Origin: Nocardia sp. CY41
GTDB lineage: Bacteria; Actinomycetota; Actinomycetes; Mycobacteriales; Mycobacteriaceae
Direction: 5' to 3'
Length of the DNA: 64,000 nt
Assembly: GCF_009829325.1 (NCBI RefSeq)
Contig: NZ_VUOS01000018.1
Span: 184,092-248,091 of the forward strand
In this document: positions 8,879 to 17,940 of the stretch, piece by piece
How positions within the stretch are numbered: the first letter of the stretch is position 1
How the letters are laid out: the number at the start of each line of letters is the position of its first letter
Position numbers and translations under genes: made by a program
Notes under the pieces: generated by a model
Told to the model about the DNA's origin: nothing
Seen by the model: the letters and a program-made list of their open reading frames with translations, nothing else
The model's database searches: none

Positions 8879-9658
8879 TCAGGACGCCTCGGCGGCGGCG
8901 CTGCTCGTGGTCGTCAGGATCGTCTGCGCGACCAACCGCGGGTCATCGATCATCGGCACGTGACCGGTGTCGGGCAGCACGGAGTACACGGCCTCGGGCA
9001 GCCGAATTCGGGCGATCGGGCCGTGGATCGGTTCGGGCAGCACCCGGTCGTGTTCCGCCCAGGCCACTGTGACCGGGCACGGCAGCGGGGCGAGCGGAGC
9101 GATCTGTTCGTCGGTGCCGAGCAAGTCGGCGGTGACGGTGCACCCCAGCAGGTCGCGTAAGCAGGTCATGGCCTGCGCCGCGCTGAGGCGATCACCGTGC
9201 ACGGCGATGTTGCGCAACGCGATCCGCCGCACCACCGCGCTGCGCAGCCCCAGCGGGGCGAGGAATCCCAGCAGCTGCCCGGTGAGCGCCTCACGGGTGA
9301 TGCGGCGAGTCGCGGCCGACCGGCTGCGGTCGCTGGAGTCCCAGAACCCGGCGGGCGAGAGCGCGCAGACGGTCTCGGCTCGACCGCGACGGGCCAATTC
9401 GATCGCCATCCAGCCACCCAGCGAATTGCCCGCGAGGTGCACCCGGCGCAGCCCCAGCCCGTCGAGCCGCCGTTCGATGTCGTCCACCAGATGCTCGACC
9501 CGCGCCGGTCGCCGCAGGGCGGGCGGGCCGCCCCGATGGCCCAGCGCGGTCGGTGTGATCACCTCGTGCCGGGCGGCGAGCAAGGGCGTGACGTCGTCCC
9601 ACACCCGTTCGGACATCGTGACACCGTGCAGAAGAACGAGCGGGGGCTTGCTGGGCAT
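8879..9658 (-). CDS. Alpha/beta hydrolase
   Basis: A 259-residue alpha/beta hydrolase of the esterase/haloperoxidase-like group. Seen: LVLLHGVTMSERVWDD (oxyanion HG), the nucleophile elbow LAGNSLGGWMA (Ser near residue 85), the acid strand VTVAWAEHDRVLPE and the C-terminal catalytic His in PDTGHVPMIDDP. The ATG at 9658 is preferred over an upstream in-frame start because a GAAGGGAC ribosome site lies just before it. It converges with the flavoprotein at 8844. No neighbour suggests a specific ester substrate. Confidence 0.88.
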   Translation of the reverse strand: MPSKPPLVLLHGVTMSERVWDDVTPLLAARHEVITPTALGHRGGPPALRRPARVEHLVDDIERRLDGLGLRRVHLAGNSLGGWMAIELARRGRAETVCALSPAGFWDSSDRSRSAATRRITREALTGQLLGFLAPLGLRSAVVRRIALRNIAVHGDRLSAAQAMTCLRDLLGCTVTADLLGTDEQIAPLAPLPCPVTVAWAEHDRVLPEPIHGPIARIRLPEAVYSVLPDTGHVPMIDDPRLVAQTILTTTSSAAAEAS

Positions 9659-9763
9659 TGGCGTCCCTTCGATTTCGTAGTGCGGTCCGGAAGGTGGATA
9701 CCACAACCTCGCCTATGGTGACAGCCCAAAGGCCGACTGCACCGATCGATCGGCGAAGTTTGC

Positions 9764-10285
9764 TCACCGGAACGCTACGCGCCGCGCGGGTATCGCAGGC
9801 ACACCGCGGCGGAGGCTCCGGTTTCCGTTCACCGGAGTATGAAAGCGCCGCAATGTTCTCCATGAAGCGAGCCCCTGGGGATACACCGAAGCCGTCCCCG
9901 ATCCCGCGGCGATGTCGAAACGCGCGATCTCGGCGCCGGTGGCCGTAACGAGCAGCCGCAGAAGCGATCCCGCGATTCGTCCGAACGGCGCGCCGTCGGC
10001 GGACGCGCACACCACGACGCGATCGACGCCGGGCTCCACTCGAGCCGAGTCGACCTCGAACGCGTCGGCCGCACCCTGCCCGCCGAGGTATCGGACGGCG
10101 CCGCAAAGGCGTTCGGGTTGGTTGTAGAACACGAAGTCCGCGTCCGACCGGACCCGGCCTGCCGCGCTCGACAACAGCGCCGACAGGTCGGGTGCGGGCA
10201 CGCCGGGGCCGGCCGGCCACTCCAGGACCGCGCGCACAGCCGGCGCGGCGACGGGCGCGTTCGCCCCTTTGCTCAGGTGGGGCAC
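9764..10285 (-). pseudogene. TerD family protein, C-terminus lost
   Basis: GTG start, 173 codons. Residues 1-125 match a TerD/TerE (tellurium-resistance, calcium-binding stress) domain: LSKGANAP, APDLSALLSSAAGRVRSDAD, FVFYNQPE, GAVRYLGG, VVVCASADGAPFGRI and EIARFDI. The family then normally has a strand pair and a GQGY-type C-terminal motif; here residues 126-173 are unrelated Arg-rich sequence, and I could not find the missing part in another frame downstream. The gene is therefore probably truncated or frameshifted near 9850-9900, possibly losing calcium-binding function. Confidence 0.6.
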
Positions 10286-10334
10286 GCCCTCCAGCGTGCC
10301 GTCCGCGGGCGCGCGGGCGCGAATGTCCGCCCGG

Positions 10335-10748
10335 TCAGACGGCTTCCGGCCGCCACGTGGCCACCGCCCAGATCACGACGATGTTCAACGCGATCACCAG
10401 GATCGACCACGCCGGGTAGTACGGCAGCCACATGAAGTTCGCGATGATCGACAGGGCCGCCAGGCAGATCGCCGCCACCCGCGCCCACGTCGCGCCGGTC
10501 ATCAGGCCCAGCGCCGCGATGACCAGCAGGATGCCGATCACGATATGAATCCAGCCCCAGGTGGTGGTGTCGAACTTGTAGACGTACTCGGCGCCGACGA
10601 TGATGAGTTCGTCCTCGGCGACGGCCGAGATGCCCTCGAAGATCGACAGCACACCGACGGTCAGCAGCAGGATCGCGGCCGCTATGGACGTGCCCGCCGC
10701 GATGCCACGGCGGACGGGGTGTGGCTCCGGTTCGGTCATGTGCGTCAT
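10335..10748 (-). CDS. DUF7144 family four-helix membrane protein
   Basis: A 137-residue integral membrane protein with four hydrophobic segments (about residues 20-42, 63-83, 88-107 and 112-130) joined by short loops, and the characteristic FEGISAV...YKFDTTTWGWIHI pattern of actinobacterial proteins now grouped as DUF7144. Function of the family is unknown. ATG at 10748; a second in-frame ATG three codons later is also possible. It is divergent from the large LuxR-type regulator, with two adjacent palindromes in the shared upstream region. Confidence 0.8.
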   Translation of the reverse strand: MTHMTEPEPHPVRRGIAAGTSIAAAILLLTVGVLSIFEGISAVAEDELIIVGAEYVYKFDTTTWGWIHIVIGILLVIAALGLMTGATWARVAAICLAALSIIANFMWLPYYPAWSILVIALNIVVIWAVATWRPEAV

Positions 10749-10820
10749 CGGTCGCCCCCTTTCTCGGGAAGTAGTGGACGGACGCCTTCCGAATCTCCAC
10801 CAGTCACACCGTCCGGCACT

Positions 10821-10864
10821 TCACCCGTTTCGGGTGACTCCGATATTTCGCGGCCTTGCGAAAT
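10821..10864. promoter_or_regulatory. Two adjacent perfect inverted repeats
   Basis: 10821-10837 is TCACCCG-TTT-CGGGTGA; 10845-10864 is ATTTCGC-GGCCTT-GCGAAAT. Each has 7-bp perfect arms, and their centres are about 26 bp apart. They sit between the divergent DUF7144 and LuxR-type genes. No T-tract follows, so operators are more likely than terminators. Confidence 0.5.
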
Positions 10865-10973
10865 GAAAATTCCATAACGACGACACACGACGGGATCGAG
10901 CCGACTTCCCATTGGGTATGTTCCGCTACCGAGGCGCGGTAGTGATCTGTCAGCACACGGCCCGGGAGGCACG

Positions 10974-13592
10974 GTGACCACCTCGCACGTCCCCGCTCTA
11001 CGCCGCATCCCCGCCGCGGCGGAATCCGCTGCCGAGATACCGGCGTTGCCGTTCACTCCGATTCCCCGGCCCACGCTCTACGCCGACGCCGACCGGTTGT
11101 CGTCCGCTCGCGACGGACACGTGCTGCTGATCTGCGCGCCCGCTGGGACCGGGAAATCCGTGCTGACGGCCGACTGGGCCGCCCGGCGCGCCGCGAACGG
11201 ATCCGATGTCGCCTGGCTGACCGTCACCGACCGGCTCGACGATGCCGCGGCTCTGTGGACCGCGCTGCACGCGCGCTTCGACATCGCGGTCACCGCGTGC
11301 CCCGGACCGCCGATCGCCCAGGCCGCGGCGCTCGTCGAAGCCCTGTCGGCACGGACGACGCGGACGGTCCTCGTACTCGACGACGCTCATCTGCTCACCG
11401 ACCCGCTCGCGCTGGCCGGCGTCGAATACTTCCTGCACCACGCCCCGCAGACGGTCACGACGGTGCTGTGCGCCCGATTCGCTCCGCCGATCCGCTGGCA
11501 CGTCCTCGACCTGCACGCCCGGCTCACCCGATGGGGTCCGGGCGAACTCGCCTTCACCCCGGCCGAGATCGACACGCTGTGCCGGGATCACGGCTGCGAA
11601 CTCACCGGCGCCGAACTCGAGACGCTGTGCACCCTGACCCAGGGCTGGGCCGCCCTCGTGCGCATCGCCGCGACCCAGGTGGCCGCCAGGTCCGACGACC
11701 GCGGCGCGGCGCTCACCGTGCTCGCGCGCCCGGCGCGCGCGATCGCCGACTATCTGACGAGCGAACTCGTCACGGGCCTGCCGCCCGCGCTGCGCCAGTT
11801 CCTCACCTACACCAGCGTTCCCGTCGCGTTCACCGAGCAGCTCGCCGACGAGCTCGTCGGCGGCGGTGCGGGGCATCATCTCTACGAGCTCGATCGGATC
11901 GACTTCCCGATCGCTTCCGTCGTTCGCGACGGCGACGTGTGGTTCTCCTGTCATCCGCTGGTGCGCGCTCTCTTCCTCGCCGAGGGCCGCCGCCTGGGGC
12001 CGCAGCTGTGCGCGGAACTGCACCGCCAGTCGGCCCGCTGGTTGTGCTCGGCGGGGCTGCCCGCTGCCGCGCTGCCGCACGAGCTCGCGGGCGCGGACCC
12101 GCACCAGCTCCGCGAATTCCTGTCGACCTGCGCGTTGCGCATGGTCCTCGACGGGATGGGCGCGACGTTGTTCGATCAGCTCGCCCGCTCGGCGCCCGAC
12201 CTGCTCGACGACCCGTTCCTGTGGCTGGTGCGCGTCGTCGACGCGTTGGTGGCGGGCAGCACCGCCGCCGCGGTGGCCTGCCTGGACACCGCGCGGGCGC
12301 GCCGCGCCGCGAAGGTCTCCTTCGCGTCCCACGAGCGGCTGGACGCGCTCACGCTCGCCGCGACGATCGACGTCGCGGCGACCACCGGGGCCGTCCCGAC
12401 CCGGATCCCGGACGACGTCGCGCCGACCGGCGACCCCGATCTGGACGCCTACACCGAGATCCAGATCGGCACCGCCTTCATCGCGAGCGGCGCCGTCGAA
12501 CGCGGCGAACAACTGCTGCATTCCGGACTCGCACTCGCCGAGCACGCGACCCGTCCCCGCTTGGTGCTGCGAGCACTGACCCGGTTGGCGTTCGCCGCCG
12601 ACGCCGTCGACGCCGCCACCGCGATGCGTGACCGCGCGGCGCGTGCACTGGCGATCGCGGAGGAACACGGCCTGCGGGAGACCACCGATGCCGTCCAGGC
12701 GACCGCTGTGGCCGCTTACGGCGCCTACCTGCAAGGCGAGACGCCCGACGCGGCCCAGGTCGAATCCCTCCTCACCGAGCGTGTCGATCACGACGGTTCC
12801 TGCGGACCGGTCGCCGGTTGGCGCGGCCATGTCGTGGGCCGGTTGCTGGAGCTCGAGCGGGCCGAGGGACAGTCGGCCGCGGTCGACGCGCTGCGTCGCA
12901 GCCTGCTGGCCCTGCTGGAGCACCGGGCGGTTCCGGCCGCCACGGGCAGCCTGATCCTGCCGGTGGTGTGGGCGCTGCTGCGTGTGCACGATGCCAGGAC
13001 GGCGCAACTGCTGGTCGAACGCGCCCGCGGCATCGTCGGGGAAGTCCCCGAAGTGCGCTTGGCCGATGCGGCGCTGCACGCGGTGGCCGATCGTCGCAAG
13101 GCGAGCTGCGCGGTCCTCGAACCGCTCCTGGATCGCGCCGGCGACCTGCGGCCGGTCAGCGCGGTGACCGGCTGGCTGCTGTACTCCGCGGCGCAGCACG
13201 AGTCCAGGGCCCCCGCCAAAGCGCTCACCGCGCTCGAGCACGCGCTCGGGTCCGCGACGCCGCACCGGCTCCTGCGCCCGTTCCTCGACGTGCCCGCCGC
13301 GATGCCGCTGCTGGACAGCTACGCGGGCCGGCTCGGCCGGGCGGAGAGCTTCGCGGAGTCGATCCGGCGGCATCCCGCCGCGCGCCGCAGGCCCGCCTAT
13401 CCCGCCTTGACCCACACCGAGATGACCGTGCTCAAACAGTTGCCCTCCGGCCGCACCGCCCAGCAGATCGCCGAGGACCTCGGTGTCTCCGTCAACACCG
13501 TCAAAACCCATCTGCGCGGCATCTACGGCAAGCTGGGCACGAATTCGCGGGTCGACGCGCTCGACCACGCACGCCGCGGCGGCCTGCTCTGA
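10974..13592 (+). CDS. LuxR family regulator with MalT-like ATPase (LAL type)
   Basis: An 872-residue large ATP-binding LuxR-type regulator. The N-terminal STAND-type NTPase has a Walker A APAGTGKS at about residues 55-62 and a Walker B-like TVLVLDDAHLL. The middle 500 residues are helical, TPR-like and Ala/Leu-rich. The C-terminal LuxR HTH reads TEMTVLKQLPSGRTAQQIAE, then LGVSVNTVKTHLRGIYGKLG. Such proteins sense a small molecule via the TPR region and activate catabolic or secondary-metabolite genes. The GTG start at 10974 follows a clear GGGAGG site. Targets are unknown; the divergent DUF7144 gene is the obvious candidate. Confidence 0.9.
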   Translation: MTTSHVPALRRIPAAAESAAEIPALPFTPIPRPTLYADADRLSSARDGHVLLICAPAGTGKSVLTADWAARRAANGSDVAWLTVTDRLDDAAALWTALHARFDIAVTACPGPPIAQAAALVEALSARTTRTVLVLDDAHLLTDPLALAGVEYFLHHAPQTVTTVLCARFAPPIRWHVLDLHARLTRWGPGELAFTPAEIDTLCRDHGCELTGAELETLCTLTQGWAALVRIAATQVAARSDDRGAALTVLARPARAIADYLTSELVTGLPPALRQFLTYTSVPVAFTEQLADELVGGGAGHHLYELDRIDFPIASVVRDGDVWFSCHPLVRALFLAEGRRLGPQLCAELHRQSARWLCSAGLPAAALPHELAGADPHQLREFLSTCALRMVLDGMGATLFDQLARSAPDLLDDPFLWLVRVVDALVAGSTAAAVACLDTARARRAAKVSFASHERLDALTLAATIDVAATTGAVPTRIPDDVAPTGDPDLDAYTEIQIGTAFIASGAVERGEQLLHSGLALAEHATRPRLVLRALTRLAFAADAVDAATAMRDRAARALAIAEEHGLRETTDAVQATAVAAYGAYLQGETPDAAQVESLLTERVDHDGSCGPVAGWRGHVVGRLLELERAEGQSAAVDALRRSLLALLEHRAVPAATGSLILPVVWALLRVHDARTAQLLVERARGIVGEVPEVRLADAALHAVADRRKASCAVLEPLLDRAGDLRPVSAVTGWLLYSAAQHESRAPAKALTALEHALGSATPHRLLRPFLDVPAAMPLLDSYAGRLGRAESFAESIRRHPAARRRPAYPALTHTEMTVLKQLPSGRTAQQIAEDLGVSVNTVKTHLRGIYGKLGTNSRVDALDHARRGGLL

Positions 13593-13646
13593 CCTACCGG
13601 CGCCCGCGACGCCTTCCCGCCGCTGAGCGCGGTCTTACGCTGAGAT

Positions 13647-15302
13647 ATGGCCCTCTCACGTCGCGAACTGTTCCGAGTCGGCGCCGCAGGGTCGATGGCG
13701 GTCCTGGCGGGCACCGCGGCCGCGAGCAGCGCCCGCTTTCCCGCCCCGCGGCGGCTCGGCGACCCTTTCTCCCTCGGCGTCGCATCCGGCGATCCGGCCC
13801 CCGACGGCGTGGTCCTGTGGACGCGGCTGGCGCCGGACCCGCTGGCGCCGGACGGTCTCGGCGGCATGCCGGTGGATCCGGTCACGGTCGACTACGAAGT
13901 GGCGCACGACGAGCAGTTCCGCCAGGTGGTGGCCCGGGGGTCGGCGGTGGCCACTCGCGCGCTCGGCCACAGCGTGCATCCGGAGGTACACGGCTTGGCG
14001 CCGGACCGCTGGTATTTCTACCGGTTCCGGGCGGGTTCGGCCGTGTCGCCGGTGGGGCGCACGCGCACCGCCCCGGAACCCGGACAGGCTCTGGCGCGGC
14101 TGCGGTTCGCGTTCGCCTCCTGCCAGTCGTGGAGTTCCGGCTACTACACCGCCTACGAGCACATGAGCCGGGAGGACCTGGACCTGGTCGTGCATCTGGG
14201 CGACTACATCTACGAGCGGGCATGGCTGCGCGGGCGAGCGGGCGTCGCCATGGGTCCGCATTTCCGTGACGAGGCCGTTGACCTGCCCGGGTACCGGCTG
14301 CGTTACGCGCTGTACAAATCGGAGCAGCCGCTGCGCGCCGCGCACGCGGCGTTCCCGTGGCTGGTCACCATGGACGATCACGAGGTCGACAACAACTGGG
14401 CGGCCGATTCCCCCGGGATCGGCCTGGACATCTGGCGCGTGCCGGCCCTGTTCCGCCGTCGCCGGGCCGCCGCCTTCCAGGCCATGTACGAGCACCAGCC
14501 GCTGCGCCTGGCACAGCTGCCGTCGGCCGCGGGCGTCGGGCTGCATCGCCGCTTCCGGTTCGGTGACCTCGCGGACATCACGATGCTCGACACCCGCCAA
14601 TACCGCACACCGCAGGTGTGTTCGGACGGCGTGGTCAGCGGGTGCGCCGAGCGTTTCGCGCCGGAACGCACGATTCTCGGCGATGCACAACGGGATTGGC
14701 TGATCGACGGGCTGACCCACTCGCCGGCCCGCTGGCAGGTGCTCGGCAACCAGGTCGGCATGAGCCAGAACGACTCCGATCCGGGCCCTGAGATCACCGT
14801 CTCCACCGACGCCTGGGACGGCTATGTCGCCGACCGCAACGCCGTGCTCGGCGCCGCCGCGGCGCGCGGCATCGGAAACCTGGTGGTGATCACCGGCGAC
14901 CGGCACGAGAACCAGGCCGCCGACCTGCGGCGCGACTACTCCGATCCCGGTTCACCGGTCGTCGCGGCGGAATTCACCGGCACCTCGATCACCAGCAACG
15001 GCGACGGAGCCGACTTCGGCGACAAAGGCCGCAGGCTGCTCGCGGCGAACCCGGACGTCAAGTTCTTCAACGCCCAGCGCGGCTACGTCCGGGTGGAACT
15101 CGATCATCAGCTGTGGCGCAACGACTTCCGCGTCGTGCCCTATGTGCGCCGCCCCGGCGCGCCCATCCACACGCGCGCCAGCTATGTCGTCCAGAACGGG
15201 ATTCCGGGTGTGACCGAAGCATGGAGTCCCGGAAACCCGCCCGACCCGCCGCCCGCGCCGGATGCCGCCAGCCAGGCCGACGCCGACCGCGGCCACCGCT
15301 GA
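13647..15302 (+). CDS. phoD: Alkaline phosphatase D family protein (PhoD-like), Tat-exported
   Basis: A 551-residue PhoD-type metallophosphoesterase. A Tat signal (SRRELFRVGAAGSMAVLAGT) opens the protein, then the PhoD N-terminal beta domain with FSLGVASGDPAPDGVVLWTR. The catalytic domain has FASCQSW, VVHLGDYIYE, VTMDDHEVDNNW, QVLGNQVGMSQ and VITGDRHEN, the metal-ligand motifs of the family. It releases phosphate from phosphodiesters or monoesters outside the membrane using Ca/Fe. The ATG at 13647 gives the complete signal. It converges with the metallophosphoesterase gene, 3 bp between stops. No Pho box was identified. Confidence 0.92.
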   Translation: MALSRRELFRVGAAGSMAVLAGTAAASSARFPAPRRLGDPFSLGVASGDPAPDGVVLWTRLAPDPLAPDGLGGMPVDPVTVDYEVAHDEQFRQVVARGSAVATRALGHSVHPEVHGLAPDRWYFYRFRAGSAVSPVGRTRTAPEPGQALARLRFAFASCQSWSSGYYTAYEHMSREDLDLVVHLGDYIYERAWLRGRAGVAMGPHFRDEAVDLPGYRLRYALYKSEQPLRAAHAAFPWLVTMDDHEVDNNWAADSPGIGLDIWRVPALFRRRRAAAFQAMYEHQPLRLAQLPSAAGVGLHRRFRFGDLADITMLDTRQYRTPQVCSDGVVSGCAERFAPERTILGDAQRDWLIDGLTHSPARWQVLGNQVGMSQNDSDPGPEITVSTDAWDGYVADRNAVLGAAAARGIGNLVVITGDRHENQAADLRRDYSDPGSPVVAAEFTGTSITSNGDGADFGDKGRRLLAANPDVKFFNAQRGYVRVELDHQLWRNDFRVVPYVRRPGAPIHTRASYVVQNGIPGVTEAWSPGNPPDPPPAPDAASQADADRGHR

Positions 15303-15305
15303 CCT

Positions 15306-16454
15306 CTAGGCTCGAGCGGCCGCCTGCTCCGAACGCAGGATCAGCACGGTGATCTCACTCGGTGCGAACACCCGCAGCTGCGGCCCCCAGAACCCGGTGC
15401 CGCGGCTGGTGTAGAGCTGAGTGCGATCGCCGTGGCGGCTCAGCCCGGCGACGACGGGTTGATCGAGGCGGACGAGGTAGTGGAAAGGCCAGATCTGGCC
15501 ACCGTGGGTGTGGCCGGAGATCTGCAGCGCCACACCCGCGGCGGCGGCCTCCGCGATCTGCTTGGGCTGGTGGGCGAGCAGGACGACCGGCGCCTCCGGG
15601 TCGGCCCCCGCGAGCGCGGCGGGCAGGTCGGGACCGTGGCCGGGCAAGGCGACGCCGGTGGGGTCGTCGATGCCCGCGATGACCAGCCGATCCTCGCCGC
15701 GGCAGACGATCTCGTGCCGGTTGTGCAGCGGCTGCCAGCCCAGCGAGGCCATGTGATCGATCCAGCCCTGGGCGTCGCCGAAGTATTCGTGATTGCCGGT
15801 GATGTAGAACCGGCCGAGTTCGGCCTCGACCTTGCCGAGCGGGTCGACCTGCGCGTGCCGCTTCGCCACCGATCCGTCCGCGAGGTCGCCCGCGTGACAG
15901 GCGATATCGGGACGCTGCGCGTTCACCACCTCCACCACGCGTTCCGACCAGCGCAGCCGATCCAGTGCTGCGTAATGGGTGTCGGTCACCACGACCATGC
16001 GCAGTCCGTCCAGCGCTGCGCCGAGCCCGGGAATGCCTACCTCCACCGTGCGCACCCGCGGCACCCGGCGCGCCTCGACCACGCCCCACACCACCAGCAC
16101 CGTCGTGGCCGCGAGCACGCCGACCGCGACGATCCCGGAGCGCGCCGGATCGGTCACGCCCGCGACGGTCAATCCGGCGCGCGCTAGATTGCCCAGCACC
16201 GACCAGCTGAACAGCACCCACATCACGCCGAGCAAGGTGTCGCCCACGATCGAGGCCGCATCCGATTGCGCGGGCCCGTGCCCGAGGAACATCGACGCGG
16301 GCAGGCTCGCGAACCCGAGCAGGAACAGTGCCGAACCGAGCCAGAACAGCGGGCCGGATTCCGCGGTGGGCGCCGCCACGAGCGTCCACCAGGGCAGCAG
16401 GAACAAGACGGCGGGAATCGCCAGGAACAAGATCAGGCGGGGCACATACTTCAA
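15306..16454 (-). CDS. Membrane-anchored metallophosphoesterase
   Basis: About 382 residues. The N-terminus has four hydrophobic segments (the first is LILFLAIPAVLFLLPWWTLV), followed by a cytosol- or exterior-facing calcineurin-like phosphoesterase domain: VVTDTHYA, ACHAGDLADG, FYITGNHEYF, LLAHQPK and ISGHTHGGQIWPFH, all the expected metal ligands. This is the YkuE-like group. The start is ambiguous: the frame opens with a GTG at 16541 overlapping the upstream gene, but a TTG at 16454 directly before the first membrane helix, with AGGACGAG upstream, is more plausible. It lies behind trpB on the same strand and is probably co-transcribed. Confidence 0.85.
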   Translation of the reverse strand: MKYVPRLILFLAIPAVLFLLPWWTLVAAPTAESGPLFWLGSALFLLGFASLPASMFLGHGPAQSDAASIVGDTLLGVMWVLFSWSVLGNLARAGLTVAGVTDPARSGIVAVGVLAATTVLVVWGVVEARRVPRVRTVEVGIPGLGAALDGLRMVVVTDTHYAALDRLRWSERVVEVVNAQRPDIACHAGDLADGSVAKRHAQVDPLGKVEAELGRFYITGNHEYFGDAQGWIDHMASLGWQPLHNRHEIVCRGEDRLVIAGIDDPTGVALPGHGPDLPAALAGADPEAPVVLLAHQPKQIAEAAAAGVALQISGHTHGGQIWPFHYLVRLDQPVVAGLSRHGDRTQLYTSRGTGFWGPQLRVFAPSEITVLILRSEQAAARA

Positions 16455-16530
16455 GAGGGCTCGTCCTCGTGCGCGGGTGTAGCGCGCGGTCCCTCTCCGG
16501 CGCCATGGGCGATGTCGACCATAGCAGCGG

Positions 16531-17796
16531 TCATGCCACACCGAGCCGCTCGGCGGCCACGGTGAGATCCTTGTCCCCGCGGCCGGACAGGCACAGCACG
16601 ATCAGGGACCCTTCGGGAATCTCGCCCCGGTCCGCCATCTCCATCAGATGGCCGACGGCGTGGGCGGATTCGAGTGCGGCGAGGATGCCTTCGGTGTGGC
16701 TGAGTGCCTGCATGCCGCGCAGGGCGACCGCGTCGGTGGCGGCTCGATAGGTCACCCGGCCGCTGTCTTTCAGATGGCTGAGCTCGGGGCCGACGCCGGG
16801 ATAGTCCAGTCCCGCCGCGATGCTGTGGGTGCGCGCGATCTGGCCGTCCTCGTCCTGCAGCAGATAGCTGTAGGAGCCGTCGATCTCACCGGGGCTGCCC
16901 ATGCACAGGGTGGCCGCGTGCTCGCCGGTGTCCACGCCGAGCCCGGCCGCTTCCACACCGATCAGCCGCACCCGCGGGTCGTCGGCGAACGGGTGGAAGA
17001 CGCCGATGGCGTTGCTGCCGCCGCCCACGCAGGCCAGCACGTAGTCGGGCAGCCTGCCTTCGAGGCGTGCGATCTGGTTCCTGGTCTCCACACCGATCAC
17101 CGTCTGGAAGTCCCGCACGATCCGCGGGTACGGCGCGGGCCCGGCCGCGGTGCCGAACAGGTAATAGGTGCTGTCCACCGCGGCCACCCAGTCGCGGACC
17201 GATTCGGTGATCGCCTCCTTCAGCCGCCGCGAACCGATGTCGACCGGCCGCACCTCCGCGCCGAGCAGTTTCATCCGCATCACGTTCGACGCCTGGCGCC
17301 GCATGTCCTCGGTGCCCATGTAGATCACGCAGGTCAAACCGAGCATCGCCGACACGGTCGCCACCGCGACGCCGTGCTGGCCCGCGCCGGTTTCGGCGAT
17401 GATCCGTTTCTTGCCCATCCGGCGGGCCAGCAACGCCTGCCCGATGGCGTTGTTGATCTTGTGGGCGCCTGTGTGCGCCATGTCCTCGCGCTTGAGATAC
17501 ACCCGGGCGCCCGGCACACCCAGCAACTCCCCGAAACGCGGTACCTGATGCAGCAACGTGGGACGGCCGACCCGATCGCGCAGCAGCTCCCGGTACTCGG
17601 TCACGAAACCCGGGTCGGCGGTGGCGAGGTGGTAGGCGTCCTCCAGTTCCAGCAGCGCGGCCATCAGGCCCTCGGGGACGAATCTGCCGCCGAACACGCC
17701 GAACCGGCCGCGCTCGTCGGGGAACATCTCGTGCCGGGATCCGCGCACCGCCACGTCAAGGTCAATCCTCATCAACACCAACGCTTTCACCGCCAA
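16531..17796 (-). CDS. trpB: Tryptophan synthase beta chain (orphan copy)
   Basis: A complete TrpB1-type PLP enzyme of up to 421 residues that joins indole and serine to make tryptophan. Seen: GRFGVFGGRFVPE, the PLP lysine motif HTGAHKINNAIGQ, the catalytic-Glu motif AETGAGQHGVA, GGGSNAIG for the phosphate and LSGRGDKD at the C-terminus. No trpA, trpC or trpD is adjacent, unusual for TrpB1; the neighbours are a metallophosphoesterase and a serine hydrolase. Start uncertain: TTG 17796, GTG 17790 and ATG 17772 are all in frame without a strong ribosome site. Two palindromes (17821-17848) lie just upstream. It may serve as a tryptophan-supply isoenzyme. Confidence 0.93.
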   Translation of the reverse strand: MAVKALVLMRIDLDVAVRGSRHEMFPDERGRFGVFGGRFVPEGLMAALLELEDAYHLATADPGFVTEYRELLRDRVGRPTLLHQVPRFGELLGVPGARVYLKREDMAHTGAHKINNAIGQALLARRMGKKRIIAETGAGQHGVAVATVSAMLGLTCVIYMGTEDMRRQASNVMRMKLLGAEVRPVDIGSRRLKEAITESVRDWVAAVDSTYYLFGTAAGPAPYPRIVRDFQTVIGVETRNQIARLEGRLPDYVLACVGGGSNAIGVFHPFADDPRVRLIGVEAAGLGVDTGEHAATLCMGSPGEIDGSYSYLLQDEDGQIARTHSIAAGLDYPGVGPELSHLKDSGRVTYRAATDAVALRGMQALSHTEGILAALESAHAVGHLMEMADRGEIPEGSLIVLCLSGRGDKDLTVAAERLGVA

Positions 17797-17820
17797 CGAG
17801 CCGACGGGTCAGTCCGTTCC

Positions 17821-17848
17821 GCTAGCGCTAGCACAACCCCACGGGTTG
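17821..17848. promoter_or_regulatory. Two abutting palindromes upstream of trpB
   Basis: 17821-17832 is GCTAGCGCTAGC, a perfect 12-bp palindrome. 17834-17848 is CAACCC-CAC-GGGTTG with perfect 6-bp arms. They lie 25-52 bp upstream of the outermost trpB start, where an operator or leader stem would be expected. Confidence 0.45.
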
Positions 17849-17940
17849 GCAACGACCGAGTTAACAGACTAAATCGTTCGGTTGGCTAAAGTGTTCTCAC
17901 TGGTGGAGGCGATCCGCGCGGCCGGCCGGCCGGCGCCTGG

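Noticed and set aside
11255..12631. Long open frames overlapping the LuxR-type regulator on both strands
   Set aside because: Arg/Ala/Pro-rich shadow translations caused by high GC; only the 10974-13592 frame has domains and coding bias.
10998..13568. 856-codon minus-strand frame
   Set aside because: Antisense shadow of the LuxR-type gene; no motif found.
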